Shown here one piece after another: positions 45,550-58,359 of a stretch of DNA of 64,000 bases. This DNA comes from Micropterix aruncella (taxonomy: Eukaryota; Arthropoda; Insecta; Lepidoptera; Micropterigidae). The notes below the pieces were generated by a model. The model was not told the origin of the DNA. It saw only the letters and a program-made list of their open reading frames with translations, and did no database searches. A program made the position numbers and the translations under genes. The stretch's first letter is position 1, and every line of letters starts with the position of its first letter. The stretch covers positions 27,778,418-27,842,417 of the forward strand of contig OX155952.1 in assembly GCA_944548615.1 (NCBI GenBank), read 5' to 3'.

Positions 45550-46030
45550 GAAGTCATGGTCTTTCACTCCGTTCCAGTCAGGATAGTAAAATTGCGATTC
45601 CCACTCATAATTCTTCTATTTTTACTTATTCCTTCAACGTTCATGCACCTAGACTATGGAACCAACTCCCGCCAGACATCAGAAACGCACGAACGGTTTC
45701 TACCTTTCATGTGTCTCTGAAAAAGCATTTCATGTCCCTAAATTCCTAGTTATCCTAGGTCTCATCCCATCCTCTCCTATCCTTCGCTCCTTGCGAATTA
45801 TTCCAAATCCTAATTTTATTTAAAAAATGGCATTTTTGTTACTTGGTTAATTTTTGTTATGTAATAAGTTTTTCTTCTTTTTTTGTTAATTTTTAATTTA
45901 TCTTTTGGCACCTAAATTTTTACACTTCCACGAAGGTTGGCTGTAAGAGATTGTATTTTAGGCAATAAGTCCGCCTTTTGTATGTTTTTGGTTAATGTGC
46001 AATAAAGAATCTCTATCTATCTATCTATCT
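45550..46030 (+). mobile_element. CR1/L2-type LINE 3' end with (ATCT)n tail
   Basis: The frame at about 45630-45750 reads SFNVHAPRLWNQLPPDIRNA then RTVSTFHVSLKKHF and stops at TAG (45748-45750). The LWN-LP-DIR-A--V-TF---LKKHF pattern marks the ORF2 C-terminus of CR1/L2-like and related LINEs. The 3' UTR ends GTGCAATAAAGAATCTCTATCTATCTATCTATC, a 4-bp microsatellite tail. 5'-truncated. Confidence 0.7.
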
Positions 46031-47489
46031 AACTTTTGGCCTACTAAGTAACATTTAATTTATTAAGCTAGCGTCAGCTTGACCCAAAAACAGTGCTGGC
46101 GCAAAGCTCATTGCATTTACCTAAAAAATATACAAATTAATTTGGCTCAAAATCAAACCGCACGTTTTGAAACAGAATATCGAAAAAAGTTATCATTATG
46201 GAATGTATAGTTACAAGTAAGTGGCCAAAGTTGTACAACAAAATATACAAATAGTTAGGCTATTGCTTGGTAGCAATATCTACTAACCAAACCGTCAAGG
46301 TTGTGACTATTTGGTTGACGGGGGTACAAATGAAAGGTAAATCATATGCAATGAAATTACAAACGTTTCGTTATAGAAAAAATATAAGAAAGTTTTAGCG
46401 CTTGAGAGTTAAAAGCGGTTGGTGTACACAAGTGCTCGTAACCCCGCCCAGAGTCAGATGCGGCGAGAAAGAGAAGAGAGAGGAGGAGTGGAAGTGGGAG
46501 GGAAAAGGCGATGCGGCCAAGCAAGGCTGCTCCATCTATATCTTACAATAAAACTTCTAAGACCGCTGGCTTACGAGGGGCAAGATTTACTCCGCAAACT
46601 TAATACGCCATAACGGTCGTTTTTGTAGACGTAATAATTTGCCGCATTTCGGCGTCCGTGCGAGATGTACGGGGCTTTATAGGCGATATTATAACTCGGC
46701 GGTAATTTGGGGCGCGCCAGCAGATAAATGCTGTAATGAATTTATACGCTCAAGTGGTGCACTGAGCTCCGCGCAGATAATGGCGTGATTTATCTAAGCA
46801 CTGTGAGTGGAATTCCATTACAGGATAGCGGTCTACCTATATTAGAATTTTAGGTCATAGATTGAATATATACTTACTCTTATTCTTATCACATCATCGG
46901 CCAAACCGCCTAAGAGGCATCCCTACGACGACGTATTGTAAAAAGCTAATTGGCTGTATTAGCTTTTCCTTGACCTCGCTTACGTACTATCTTGCATTTG
47001 AATTCTTGATTACGTGCAAACTAGTGCACATTTGAGACATCTGGATTGTTATATTAATAATATTCTTCATTAGGTTTTTATCTATCGTATATGTGTTCTT
47101 GCTTGGGGATGCATTTACAATTAATTACAGATTCAAATTAACAGGAAACGCCAAAATACGCCGGTTACCCAAAATAAAATTACCATTTCGTGGAAGACGT
47201 TTTGAGTCCTTTGAAGCTACAAAACATTATTCGCAGAGTGAGCTCAAAACCACATCAGAAATTGTATATAAGAAGCGTTTTAACCGCTGGATTATTAGGT
47301 AGTGTAATTTTATCGCATGAAATAGGGTCCAATTTAACAGAGACAAAATTAAATGTGGGTGTTTAAAACATTATGTTGTGTTTTATTGAAATATTTTGAG
47401 CAGTACTTATGTACTGCTGTTACAAAAATTATAATATAATATTTTATTACGATCAGTAAAATAAAACAAAATATATCATATTTCATTTA
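46031..47489. other. Intergenic stretch; non-repetitive GC-richer part at 46600-46830
   Basis: No gene recognised. A purine-rich patch (GAGAAAGAGAAGAGAGAGGA) lies at about 46465. Bases 46600-46830 are balanced in composition and free of obvious repeats, so they are a candidate for conserved non-coding DNA, on composition alone. Confidence 0.25.
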
Positions 47490-47820
47490 TTTTTTTATTT
47501 ATCCAAGAATTAATTACTACTAAAAAAATATTTTGCTAACAAAGATAACTGGAACCGAATAGCATAACCTTAACCTTATGCTTATTTGATTCTGTCACCC
47601 AACTAAGGCAAATCCGCTTTAGGGTGGACAGGGCTCTAATATTTCAATAAATTATTTAAAAGTTTTAGTAATATGCACATAAAGCTGAATTGCTTTAAAA
47701 TGAGATCTTCAAAAAACAAACAAAAATCCATTATGAAATCGTCATTAAATGCAACATAACATTTCGTTAAATGGAGTGTGACAAATAGGTTGACTTACAA
47801 ATAAAATAAAGTGAAAAATT
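47490..47820 (-). repeat. LINE 3'-tail fragment, minus strand
   Basis: Minus-strand reading contains AGAGCCCTGTCCACCCTAAA...TTGGGTGACAGAAT and AAGGTTATGCTATTCGGTTC, in the order of the tail at 15180-15345. It parallels 17885-18180, including the CTAATA(T)TTCAATAAATTATTT part. Confidence 0.6.
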
Positions 47821-48249
47821 AAATTATATGAAAGAAAAAGCCGTAACGAAATTAATAAGGTCATTAACATTTAATATAAGGTAAATAATATAAAATGAAA
47901 TATAATAATACCTAGTCAAAATAAGTAGAAATATAACTATTGCAATAGGTACAAATATTTTCTTGTTACTAACGAACCTCTCACCATTTGGGTGATATAT
48001 TATCACAATAGATTATAGACCAAATGGGTGACGATTATAATGGGACAATTTTACTTTAATTAAATAATATCTCTGTCATTCAAAAGCATTTAAATCCTAT
48101 CAAGTTAGATCTTTTCCTTGCATTGATACATACGAGTGCACTCGATATTCTATTTTTAATAGACAGCGTACCTAAACAAAACACTTACGGTGAAAAATCC
48201 AAAAGATCGTATGTATGTGTTTCTAAACGTATACATTTTAAAATTTATA

Positions 48250-48960
48250 AAATCAATTGAATAGAATTGAGAGATAAGTTCCAGCTGAAAATCCATTTGA
48301 TAACGATCACTTGGATAGCATATATATATTTTTTTATACCATGTACTAAACTAAACACAGCAAGGCAAGGCACAAAATACTCAGGGCCATATTACTTTAA
48401 CAGGCTAACGGAAAGTTTAAAAGCAATGCAAGTGGAAAGCATATTCAAACAATTACTTAAAGAATTCTTATTAGACGACGCTTTTTATTCGATCGAGGAG
48501 TTTGTTAATTTTAAATTATTTTTTAATTTTTGGCCATATTTTTTTGACAATTTTAAGTAGCATTTTTGAATTACTCTGATTTTATATTTCTTGATTATTT
48601 ATATTGATTATTTTAATTTTGTGGTTTTAGTAAGTACATACTAAAAATGATTTTGAGTATCGCCAGTACTAAAATGTTGCATATCGACATGTCCTTAAAG
48701 CAATAATAAAGAAAGTTGAACTGTATGTACGTGGTGATAAATTTGGATATTGTAAAAACGGACTAATAGACTCTCTCTACTCTCTAACTTAAATGTACCT
48801 AGATACTGAACTAATAGGAACGGACTAATAGACTAATAGGAACGTACTAATAGACTAATAGGAACGGACTAATAGACTCTAATTTAAATGTACGTTTCTA
48901 CAATCTGTTAAGATTTTTTGGAAATAAATTGAAATTGAAATCGAAATATATATTTCCATT
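48250..48960 (+). mobile_element. LINE 3' end: ORF2 C-terminus and tail
   Basis: The frame 48267-48560 includes YYFNRLTESLKAMQVESIFK followed by QLLKEFLLDDAFYSIEEF. The YFN-L---LK------FK--LK-(F/Y)LL---FYS-EEF pattern is typical of jockey-like LINE C-termini. It ends near 48960 with GGAAATAAATTGAAATTGAAATCGAAATA, a short-unit tail. A minisatellite (48809-48874) lies in the 3' UTR. Confidence 0.65.
48809..48874. repeat. ACTAATAGACTAATAGGAACGG minisatellite
   Basis: About three tandem copies of a 22-bp unit, itself built from ACTAATAG. Confidence 0.8.
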
Positions 48961-49100
48961 TCATTACACTAGCCAGTGAACTGTTCACTGTTCACTAAAC
49001 AGTGAAAATGTAACAAGAACAAAGTGATTTCTTCTGTATTAAATCGACCACGCTGATCACAAAAATGACCATGAAACTACCCGACGTGAAACTACCGATA

Positions 49101-49812
49101 CTTTTCTTTTTTTCTTGTATGGGATGTGCCTGAGATAGGAAATCCAAGTTTTTAAGACTCGTAATGTTAAAAGTTACTATTTATAAGTTAAATTTTTATA
49201 TTATGCAATATATAATTGTTAATTTCATTTCAGGCGGCTGAGGACGATGAAGAAGACGGTTTGGCTGATTTCCTTGTCTCTGGTCCCTCAAAAAGAAGAA
49301 ACAACATTAACTAACATTTCATATTTTTTTAATAAATATATATGTAATTATTTGTATTTCAATTTTAGTCGTTTGGTTGTGAAGAGTGACTTCCCTCCAC
49401 CCATCCCACGCTTCCCCTCCTCTTCCACCTCCCTCAAAATGTTAATTTCAATAAATTGTTACCTCACTGACTCATGCTAGTTATATTATTCAAGATATAA
49501 AGACAATTGTATATGATGAAATATGGAAATCAGCATAAACTTTTCAGGTTTGGAGTTTTTCCAATTTTTGAAAAGCTGCATATCTGAAACTATTAGGGTT
49601 ACCAAGCCAATTCTCGTCTCAAATTGTAGAAATTTTAATCTAGTTTTGAACAGTTTCAAAAACGACCTCCTTTATGGTCAAAATGAGAAAAAACCGAAGA
49701 AGTGCAATAATTTTGCAGTTCTTGAGATATTCAAAAGTGTTCCGGAGGGTTGCCGAGGTTGAAAACGTGGATTTTGCATCTCAGACACATCCCATATAAG
49801 AAAAAAATGAAA
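49101..49812. mobile_element. Inverted-repeat DNA transposon, about 710 bp, with an exon-like segment
   Basis: Left arm CTTTTCTTTTTTTCTTGTAT then GGGATGTGCCTGAGATAGGAAATCCAAGTTTTT. The right arm, reverse-complemented, is TTTCATTTTTTTCTTATATG then GGATGTGTCTGAGATGCAAAATCCACGTTTTC. Arms are about 50 bp with few mismatches. The superfamily is unknown. The interior contains an acceptor-like site followed by a short acidic reading frame (49234-49314). Confidence 0.7.
49234..49314 (+). pseudogene. Candidate terminal exon encoding an acidic 26-residue tail, within the transposon
   Basis: After TTAATTTCATTTCAG (ending 49233) an open frame reads AAEDDEEDGLADFLVSGPSK then RRNNIN and a TAA stop at 49312-49314. 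AATAAA follows at about 49330. An acidic DDEED patch, a basic KRR motif and a downstream poly(A) signal in correct order suggest the last exon of a transposon protein or of a captured host gene. No upstream exon was found, so it is a remnant at best. Confidence 0.3.
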
Positions 49813-50456
49813 CTAACTAACCTCACTTGATACAACCTATGATGTACTAGGTTACTGGACTATTACATATAACGCATTAAAATTAAATTAAAAATGTATC
49901 GATCGTCTTCTAAAGAGATTACTGTCTGCAAATATCCAGCCGTTTCCGATTTGCCAATTATGCGCCGATCGATTTCAATTGGCAGCCAGCCCCGTGTTGC
50001 GGTGCGATAAGTAAAAGCCAGAAGCCGAGCACTTTTTTTTCTTCCCGGAGCGGCGTATAATAATCTCAAATGTACCGCGGGCAATTTATTTTCATTAGCG
50101 ATTATCCTCAGTTAATTTTATTCGGGGTCTCCCCCCTCCCCCCCCCCCTCGCCCTATTGCCATGCCCCAATCTCATCTCGGGGGTGACCCTTAATTCTTC
50201 ATCCCATCATCTTTCGCGGATAATGTTTTTTTGCGCGGCGTCTCGGGTTCGCCCTAATACTGATCTACTCGAGCTGGCTAATACGTGTAATTTGGAAATG
50301 AAGTTGTCGTCCAGGAAATTATCAGAATGTCAGAGGAGTCAGTTAATTAACGGTTTGTACTATATTGTATAAAACCTGGTTATTGCTATGTTTTATACAA
50401 ACTGTTTCACACTTTTTTAGAATGTCTCCATAAATAGTCAGTCACATCCCATCTAG
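49813..50456. other. Intergenic, GC-richer at 49900-50300
   Basis: No gene recognised. Balanced-composition, mostly non-repetitive sequence with a C-rich run at 50130-50150. Candidate non-coding conservation only. Confidence 0.25.
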
Positions 50457-51041
50457 TAGGGGAATGAGGCCTAAAGCGGGGATAGGGCCTAAAGCGGGCA
50501 CCCACGTGTATAGTCATTTTTAAAAAATGGCATACTCTCGTACCGCGAGGGTACAGCCTGTGCCCCTGTCACCTTGCTGACGCCTGCGAGTACGCGCTTA
50601 GAATCTGTGCAAAAAATATTCTAAAAGGATTTTTCAACAAAATTTCGAGGTATGTTACTTGTGTTTACTCTATTTTTGAGTTTATGTTATTATTACAACC
50701 CATTCGTTATTGAGTGTTTATCTGGTTGTGATTTGGTTGTAAGTATTTACTTTTACTTGTATCAAACTTTTGAGGTTAGTTCTTGATGGCAACTAATTGG
50801 TGTCGAAAAAAACATGTGCCCGCTTTAGACCCCCCCCCTCCTGCAGACAAAGCGGACATTTGTAGGAGTTTAGTAAATTGCCTTATATTTTTTTTTTAGT
50901 GTTTGCATTTTTTACCAAACATTATTCAAAAGCCCCAAATCAAGCTTCTCAGGATAATAACTACGTTTCTGTATGTCATTCCTATGACAAATAATATTAC
51001 CTTTTTCTTAAGGGGCCAGCTTTGGGCCCCCTTCCCCTACA
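50457..51041 (+). mobile_element. TAGGGGAA-ended inverted-repeat element, copy 2
   Basis: Starts TAGGGGAATGAGGCCTAAAGCGGG and ends CCAGCTTTGGGCCCCCTTCCCCTACA, so the ends are short inverted repeats. It is homologous in inverted orientation to 36056-36634 about 14 kb away. A GCCTAAAGCGGG motif is repeated near the left end, and CCCGCTTTAGAC occurs internally. Non-coding. Confidence 0.7.
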
Positions 51042-52010
51042 TGATAAGACCGCAAGGATCATGATGGAAAAATACAGAATACACCTCACATTTATTGACC
51101 TTGAAAAAGCTTTTGACCGAGTACTTTGCAAACTGGTATTGCAGGCTCTTCGCGCTCAAGACGCACTCAAATATTATGTCAAACTTGTGCATGAGATGTA
51201 TAGTAACGTTATCACAAGAGTACGATGTTTAGCAGACGTCAGTGAAACATCTGAGGTCAAAGTATGTGTCCATCAGGGACCTGTGGTCAATCCAATATTA
51301 TTTAACTTAGTTTTGGACTAAGATTTACGTGGATGACATTATTCTGGCAGCCGACACCGCAATACACCTGCAGGAACAATTAAATGTGTGGATACATGCG
51401 CTGGAAAAGTACGTCCTGAGAGTCAGTAGAGCCAAGACAGACTATTTGAAATGCCCTTTCAGAGGAGACACTACACCTGAAACTATCTTTGTTAGGTCGA
51501 CACCTATTCCCACAGTAGAGAAGTTCAAATACCTAGGTTAGATGACACCCGATGCCAACGTGTCTAAACACTGATGTGTATCATAGAATTAACGTCGTAT
51601 GGGAGAAATTGCGATTACTTACTAGCGTCCTGTGTGACCTACGTATTACCATAAAAACTAAGGCTATTTTATGGCTCCGAATGCTAGACTAACGAAAATG
51701 ACACATGAACAAAAATCATACCCCAAAGAAATGAAGATGCTTAGGTGGGCGGGTGGTGTAACTACGCTGGACAGAATCCGTAATGGACACACGAGGTAGC
51801 TTTAAGTTTGCACCAAGCGCAGATAAGATATCCGAAAACCGCCTACGCTGGTATGGGCATGTGAAAAGACATAGCGACGACCTGGTGGTACAAATTGCTC
51901 TAAAACTAACTGAGAGGCTGCCCGCCACTGACCCGGTGGTCCAACATCGAAAGAGACCTCAAGAAAGCCCAATTGGCTGAACCGACAACCCAAGATCGTT
52001 TGACCTGACG
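51042..52010 (+). pseudogene. RTE-like LINE reverse transcriptase pseudogene
   Basis: The first frame (to 51321) has LTFIDLEKAFDRVLCKLVLQ (palm motif A), YVKLVHEMYSNVITRVR, and VCVHQGPVVNPILFNLVLD (motif B, with GP in place of the usual GS). A +1 shift then gives KIYVDDIILAAD, whose YVDD (51326-51337) is the catalytic motif C. ETIFVRSTPIPTVEKFKYLG follows, then a stop. Near 51800-51980 ISENRLRWYGHVKR marks the C-terminal segment of RTE/BovB-type ORF2. Frameshifts and stops make it inactive. It abuts the right end of the inverted-repeat element at 51041. Confidence 0.8.
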
Positions 52011-52999
<989 letters not shown>

Positions 53000-53295
53000 A
53001 CAATTGAAATTAACGTTAGGTGTTTTTTTACAAATCACACACATAACAATCCTTTCTTACAATAATTTTAATCAATTGATTTTTTGTTTTCGACGGACCT
53101 TACTATAATTATGAGAGACTGATTTTAAGTTTAAACATACCTATTATTTTAATATTTTAACAGTTTCCGCCAATAACAATTAAAATTATCGCTGTGGAAA
53201 TGTCGTTTTACACATTGGAAATAAAGTAAATTTGGGTTTCTGCAATTGTTACGTTTGTTGTGCTTTATTTTCAGAGTGTTTGTTTTTATAATAAT

Positions 53296-53500
53296 ATAAC
53301 AACAATACATATCATGTCACAATACATCTTGTCATAGCACTAAACATACGACATGTATACAACAATACATTCGTCACTAAATTTGTACGTCACACTTACA
53401 TATACGTAATGTATACAACAATACATTCGTCACGAAATACGACTGTACTTCACACCTACATATACGACATGTATACAACAATATAGTCGTCACAAAATTT
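53296..53500. repeat. 56-60 bp tandem repeat, about 3.5 copies
   Basis: ATGTATACAACAATACATTC starts near 53353, 53409 and 53469 (the last copy diverged), each followed by GTCAC...CACAC(T/C)TACATATACG. A degenerate copy precedes them at about 53296. Confidence 0.85.
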
Positions 53501-53789
53501 GTTGTTGGTTTACTTATCTTTTTTTAATTAGAATTTCTGCAAGGGTATTTTTTTAGAAAATACAAAATGTCGTTTAACTAAAATACTTCTGTTTCGTTAT
53601 TTCTATAGCTAGACAAGTATACCCCGGAGTGGCTTAATTTCGTGCATAAAATTGACAGTATAGAAGATGATTTTTTAATTATTGACATGCTTGAAGTAGG
53701 TGAAAAACGGTACGAGCTAATAGACAAGTATTGTAAAAAAAACATTTTTTTAATTATTTTTTTTTGTGTTTAAAAAAATAGTATAAAAA
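53501..53789 (+). other. AT-rich spacer with a short unassigned coding-like segment
   Basis: From about 53612, after an ATTTCTATAG acceptor-like site, the frame reads TSIPRSGLISCIKLTV-like or, in another frame, LDKYTPEWLNFVHKIDSIED then DFLIIDMLEVGEKRYELI. The second looks protein-like (acidic, regular hydrophobics) but is short and not recognised. No start or partner exon was found. Confidence 0.2.
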
Positions 53790-54035
53790 GACTTAAGCGC
53801 GTTACGCCGTCTAGCAGTAGAAGAATATCCCAAATATTTTTTTTCGGTATATTTCACCTATTACTAGATGGCCTATCGCTCAACTCTTGACAAACTTTTA
53901 TTTATCAGTAAAGAAAGAAAACCAGAAGATTTTTTTTTCTCTGTTATTTTCAAATTTCTTAATTAAAAGTTGTTTATTTGCTCGTCATTCACCCACTTCA
54001 AGGATGTCACTAATTAAAAACTCACCATGTATAGA
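53790..54035 (+). repeat. Copy of the 497-1319 transposon family (right part)
   Basis: GCGCGTTACGCCGTCTAGCA...ATTACTAGATGGCCTATCGC...TTATTTGCTCGTCATTCACC...CACTAATTAAAAACTCACC matches about 1115-1319 in the same order. Another piece of the family is at 54560-54660 (AATAATATGGTACCATCGAC). Confidence 0.65.
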
Positions 54036-55536
54036 ATAAGTACCATAACCAAAGTGTATTACAGTAGAGTCGCAAAACGATGTTCTTAGCTGCTCGGCTG
54101 ACGTCTGAAATGGGGCGGTCGTAGGGAGGTGATCTAACTGAAATAACATCGTCGCTGTAATCTACCGGAATAATTTTGTATAAATTGAATGGCTGAGGGG
54201 CGAGATTCGACGGTATGTAAGTATTTTTGCGTCGCACCCTAATCTTTATTCTCACCTACAGATGCGGCAGATTCGCGGTTGAATTGCCGTCTATTTAGCC
54301 GGGCGATTTAGGGCGCTGCCATATTTAAATGTTCGCGTTGGAGACAGAGTTGTAAATAAGGTATGGTAAGCTACATATGTACTTAACATATATAGGAAAT
54401 GATCATGTTTCTTCTCTCAAGATTCCTCACTCAATTAAAATATGTAGTTTGTTACTCTCTTGCGTATTTATCATAATTCAACTATTTTTAACACACTTTT
54501 TTAGTGGACATGTAACCTGCAATAGAATATCCGGAACCAAAGTTAATCCACTTCTAATTGTCGTATCAACATGAAACTTGGCAATTGTGTGTAGATCTGA
54601 GTTCAAACAATAATATGGTACCATCGACCTGATCTGATTATAGAACCGAAAGGTAGTCTCAGGTTTCTCTCAAATTCTCATTATTTTTTTTTAAATTTAT
54701 ATATACACGAATTTAATACAATAGATATTTTGATATTTAGCGGATTTTTTCCGAGACTTACGTATGTTATTATAAATGTCCTTATAAACTAATAACACCA
54801 TTAAATATATATTTTTTAATTGGATATATTAAAAAAACTGCATTGAAATCCTGGATTTATCCTAGAAGTTCTGGATCTATCCCCTCATTTGGCATACAGC
54901 CTGCGTTGAGGGGATACCAATCACACTATTAAAATATAACAAAAAGAAAAGAGGGCATAACTCGGCAAAATCATTATCTAATTAAATATAAAATTTTCTG
55001 AACCTAATAAATCATTAAAATATTTAATAATTAAATTTCTAAAATAATTTAATATGAATGAAATACCTATACAAGCATTTCACTTATTTTTATTTAAATA
55101 TGTTTTGTTATTATACTTATATGTTACATAATAATACTATATTTACATACAGTTTTTAAAATAATAATAATATTGTCAAAAAGCCAACCTATTACCATTT
55201 ATAAAATGCATGTTGCGTGTAACTATATATTAGGTCTAATAGTATATTCTATAAATGATATTAATATTGAACTGGAAATTTCCAAGGCAACCGTGTTTGA
55301 TACCATGATATTATTTTTTTTTTAATTCTCGTGAAAATAACGAAATCATTATAAATATAATCGAAAAAGACAAATATATAAATATAATCAAATAAATAGA
55401 TGGCTAACGAGTAATTCATTGTCACTAGTTTTTCTAAAATGATATCAATATCCTTTAAAGGTGAAAATGCAACAAGAAACAAAACTATTAACTATATAGG
55501 ATAAAAATTGGCTCCCCAGGAAAAAATAAAATTTTA
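54036..55536. other. Intergenic stretch, mostly AT-rich
   Basis: Contains a repeat fragment at about 54560-54660 related to 640-760. No gene recognised. Confidence 0.3.
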
Positions 55537-55629
55537 GATGAAAATCTTAGGTAGGAAGATCACGCAGATCACGTAGAGTCGAAATTATCTAGCGTCGGTT
55601 TCGTTCTGAAGATACTGAGTAAAACAACT
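55537..55629 (+). pseudogene. LINE reverse transcriptase fragment (thumb region)
   Basis: The frame reads DENLR, a stop (TAG where TGG would give Trp), then EDHADHVESKLSSVGFVLKI and LSKTT. The D-NL-W--H---V--KL------L pattern follows the palm in jockey-like LINE polymerases. It is a short degraded fragment. Confidence 0.6.
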
Positions 55630-56439
55630 TACATTTAAAACTAGAAAAGTTTTATATCATGCTAATCTTCGAAGTATTTACAACATGGCATATTTTTTTC
55701 AGCTCGGTGTACAATTAAAAAAATCATCGAAAAGTGGCATTAGAACGCGATGTGTTAATAGAAAAGTGTTAATAGAATTATTCAATACGAATAATAATAT
55801 TATATACGAATATTACGAGGTTAATAGTAATTGCATCTTTTTCTAGGAGTTTTCATCTAACTGAACAAGAAAAGGTATTTTTGTTTTTTTATCGACGTAA
55901 GTAGATTTACCTTTATCAAAAATTATTCTACACGAAAATCTGACTTGAACTGTTACATTTTGTTTTAGTTGGGCCTTCGTTACCGAGAAAAATATATATT
56001 TATACCCTAAAGTTGAAATAAAAAACTTTCCTCGCCTAAATCAAATTATGATTTCAGTAGGCACCTAAATTAAAATGAGTAGATGATTTTCAACTCAATT
56101 TTTTGTCTATAATTATCTTCTAGGAACAAAAATCTCCTATGTTTTTTACATTGCTTTTCTTCTTTAGTTTGATGTCAAGAATTACCCTTTTGAAAAGGTG
56201 ACCGCACGTTGATATCACCCAGTACAAAGTTACGTATATTTGTATATCTTATTGTTATCTAGTCCATAATATTATCTATTATAACATTATGTGTTTGTTT
56301 AGTTATTTAATTGTAATATGCCACAAATAAAAGGGTTTCCTGGAAACTGGATCTATGATCGTATGAACTCCGTTTGCAGTGTTTATGGTGATATCTCTCA
56401 TTCCTAATTAGATTATTAGTTTTAACTTTTCCGGCCGAC
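55630..56439. other. AT-rich stretch without recognised genes
   Basis: No features beyond possible continued decay of the LINE fragment immediately 5'. Confidence 0.3.
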
Positions 56440-56790
56440 CACCCGACGTGAAGGGAAAGTATTGTGAATGCGCTGAAAAAAATCGAGGTGAAGACGGAAA
56501 TATTCATTTTAAGCCTACCTTTAATGATAAAGACTATTTCCAGATTGAAGTCTGTCTGTGTGTCTGTGTACACGATAGCGCCCAAAAGGCCTAATCTGAT
56601 CTGAGCCGAAATTTGGCATGATATCATAATTTGGTCATGGCAAGAGTTGTAAAGATTGTGGTTGAAATCGGTCCACCAGAAGGCGCATTAGTCATATATC
56701 ACCGTTGAAATATTGGACGAAGACTTGAAATTTGGTACGCAGGTGCGTTGTTGGCCCAAAATCACATTGTAAAACTTTGGTTGGAATATA
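56440..56790 (+). repeat. GTCTGTCTGT-containing dispersed repeat, longer copy
   Basis: Homologous at its start to 32380-32600. It continues with paired GAAATTTGG(C/T) motifs (GAAATTTGGCATGATATC, GAAATTTGGTACGCAGG) and paired TTGTAAA(G/A) segments. Non-coding. Confidence 0.55.
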
Positions 56791-57624
56791 TCATATTCAA
56801 GCTGCAATAAGGATATATAATTCCGCCATATATGTTGATCAAGTATTAACTGTGAGCCGCCTGATACTATTTGAGAAACGATCTGCGCAGCCTGAGGTGC
56901 CGCAATGGGACTCAACCGGGCTCGACCGCCGGCCGAGAGAGGGCGCTCATTGATTTTATTTATGAAATTTATATTCAAATGAAATCAGACCTTGGCTTAC
57001 TTGCCGGGAAAGTCTTGGTGTGACAAAAACATTTTTTTTTAATTTTGTTTATACTACATGTTTTACAAAAAGGGTCAGTGTATTTTTTATTGCAATAAAA
57101 CATTTTTTACTGCAATAAAACCTATTATTTTTACAACTTAACTAGGCATTTGGATTATTGGACATACCGATTCTCGAATAAAATAAGACAACTTTTATTT
57201 TATTGCTGCTGTTTTATTTTTTTTGTTTTATTTATTTTATTGCTGCCCATGCTTTCTAATACATTATCTCACCCATATAAGGGTGCATGTCATGTAGATA
57301 TACTCTACTTTTATATAGAATAGATATTATATTCCAATGAAACTGGTGATCAATAGAACGGAGAGCAACATTTTCTCGGTAGAATTTATTGCGCGTTCTG
57401 GAGTTATAGAAACGGGTTGTATGTTAGGGAGAGAGAGAGAGAGAGAGAGGCCGGCTTTTACAAATCAGAGAGTGCATTACGCTTCACCGTTTCAGGGATC
57501 CGCCCTCCCCCGCTTAGATTCAGCTGCGACGAGTTTGTTCAGAACATCTTCTATTACAACACTTCTAATATTTTCTTTGTTTTTAGGGGGCACAGTTTAA
57601 ATAGTAGTACAATGTATTAGATAC
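56791..57624. other. Intergenic stretch; (GA)n at 57427-57448
   Basis: A (GA)11 microsatellite, two A/T-rich TTTTATTGCAATAAAAC repeats near 57090, and a duplicated TTTTATT...TTTATTGCTGC motif near 57190-57245. No gene. Confidence 0.4.
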
Positions 57625-58359
57625 TGGGTCCAATTGCGATTCTTCGGCAGTTTAAAATAAAGTAAAAAAAGCGTTAAATTTATTACAAAATTCGTAATAA
57701 AAAATTAAGTTACACTGGTATTGCGATTCATCTGTCAGATTTTGGTGCTACCGTGTTTAATGCATTTTGTATTAAATTTATTTCATTCTCGCAGAAACGC
57801 TATTCCGTTTCTCAAAATTTGACAGTTGTCCGAATAAAAACCGGCTTGAAAGTGACAATTTTAAAACGCGTGTTTTCGGTGCGACTTAGTGGGTGACGCT
57901 TGTGTTTTTACGTACGAATCTACCGTTTTTGCTGTTACTGCTGAAATGTTCGCGTATGTTGGGATATTACAAAGGAGATCGAATGAATAACGACAACGGT
58001 ACGTAGTTAAGTGAACTTTTCGATTTCGAACAAAATTCTTCTTCCTTCATAAGCCACATCAGAGATCATTCGGATCAAAAGAAATACCAAACAAACCTGC
58101 TAGCCAGCCGTGCGCGAAAAATGGATTCAGAGCGCCGATTTTGACGTTTAGAAAAAAACTGTGTTGCCATCTTTTTAGTACATTACCATAGACACAGAAC
58201 GAAGTCGCAGATTTTGTTACGTATGTTAAATCTGACGGAAACGCGATAGCTATTGTTTGAATGCACGCACTAATCTTATTTTTAAAGGGTTAATATTATT
58301 TTTAATACTTATTTTTAAAGCGACTTAATTTTAACTCAATAGAAACGCAATCGGACCCA
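57625..58359. mobile_element. Inverted-repeat transposon with TGGGTCCRATTGCG ends, 735 bp
   Basis: Left end TGGGTCCAATTGCGATTCTT then CGGCAGTTTAAAATAAAG; the right end, reverse-complemented, reads TGGGTCCGATTGCGTTTCTA then TTGAGTTAAAATTAAG. Same terminus as the 310-bp MITE at 2652-2961, so the two are members of one family of different length. No transposase is recognised inside. Confidence 0.7.
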
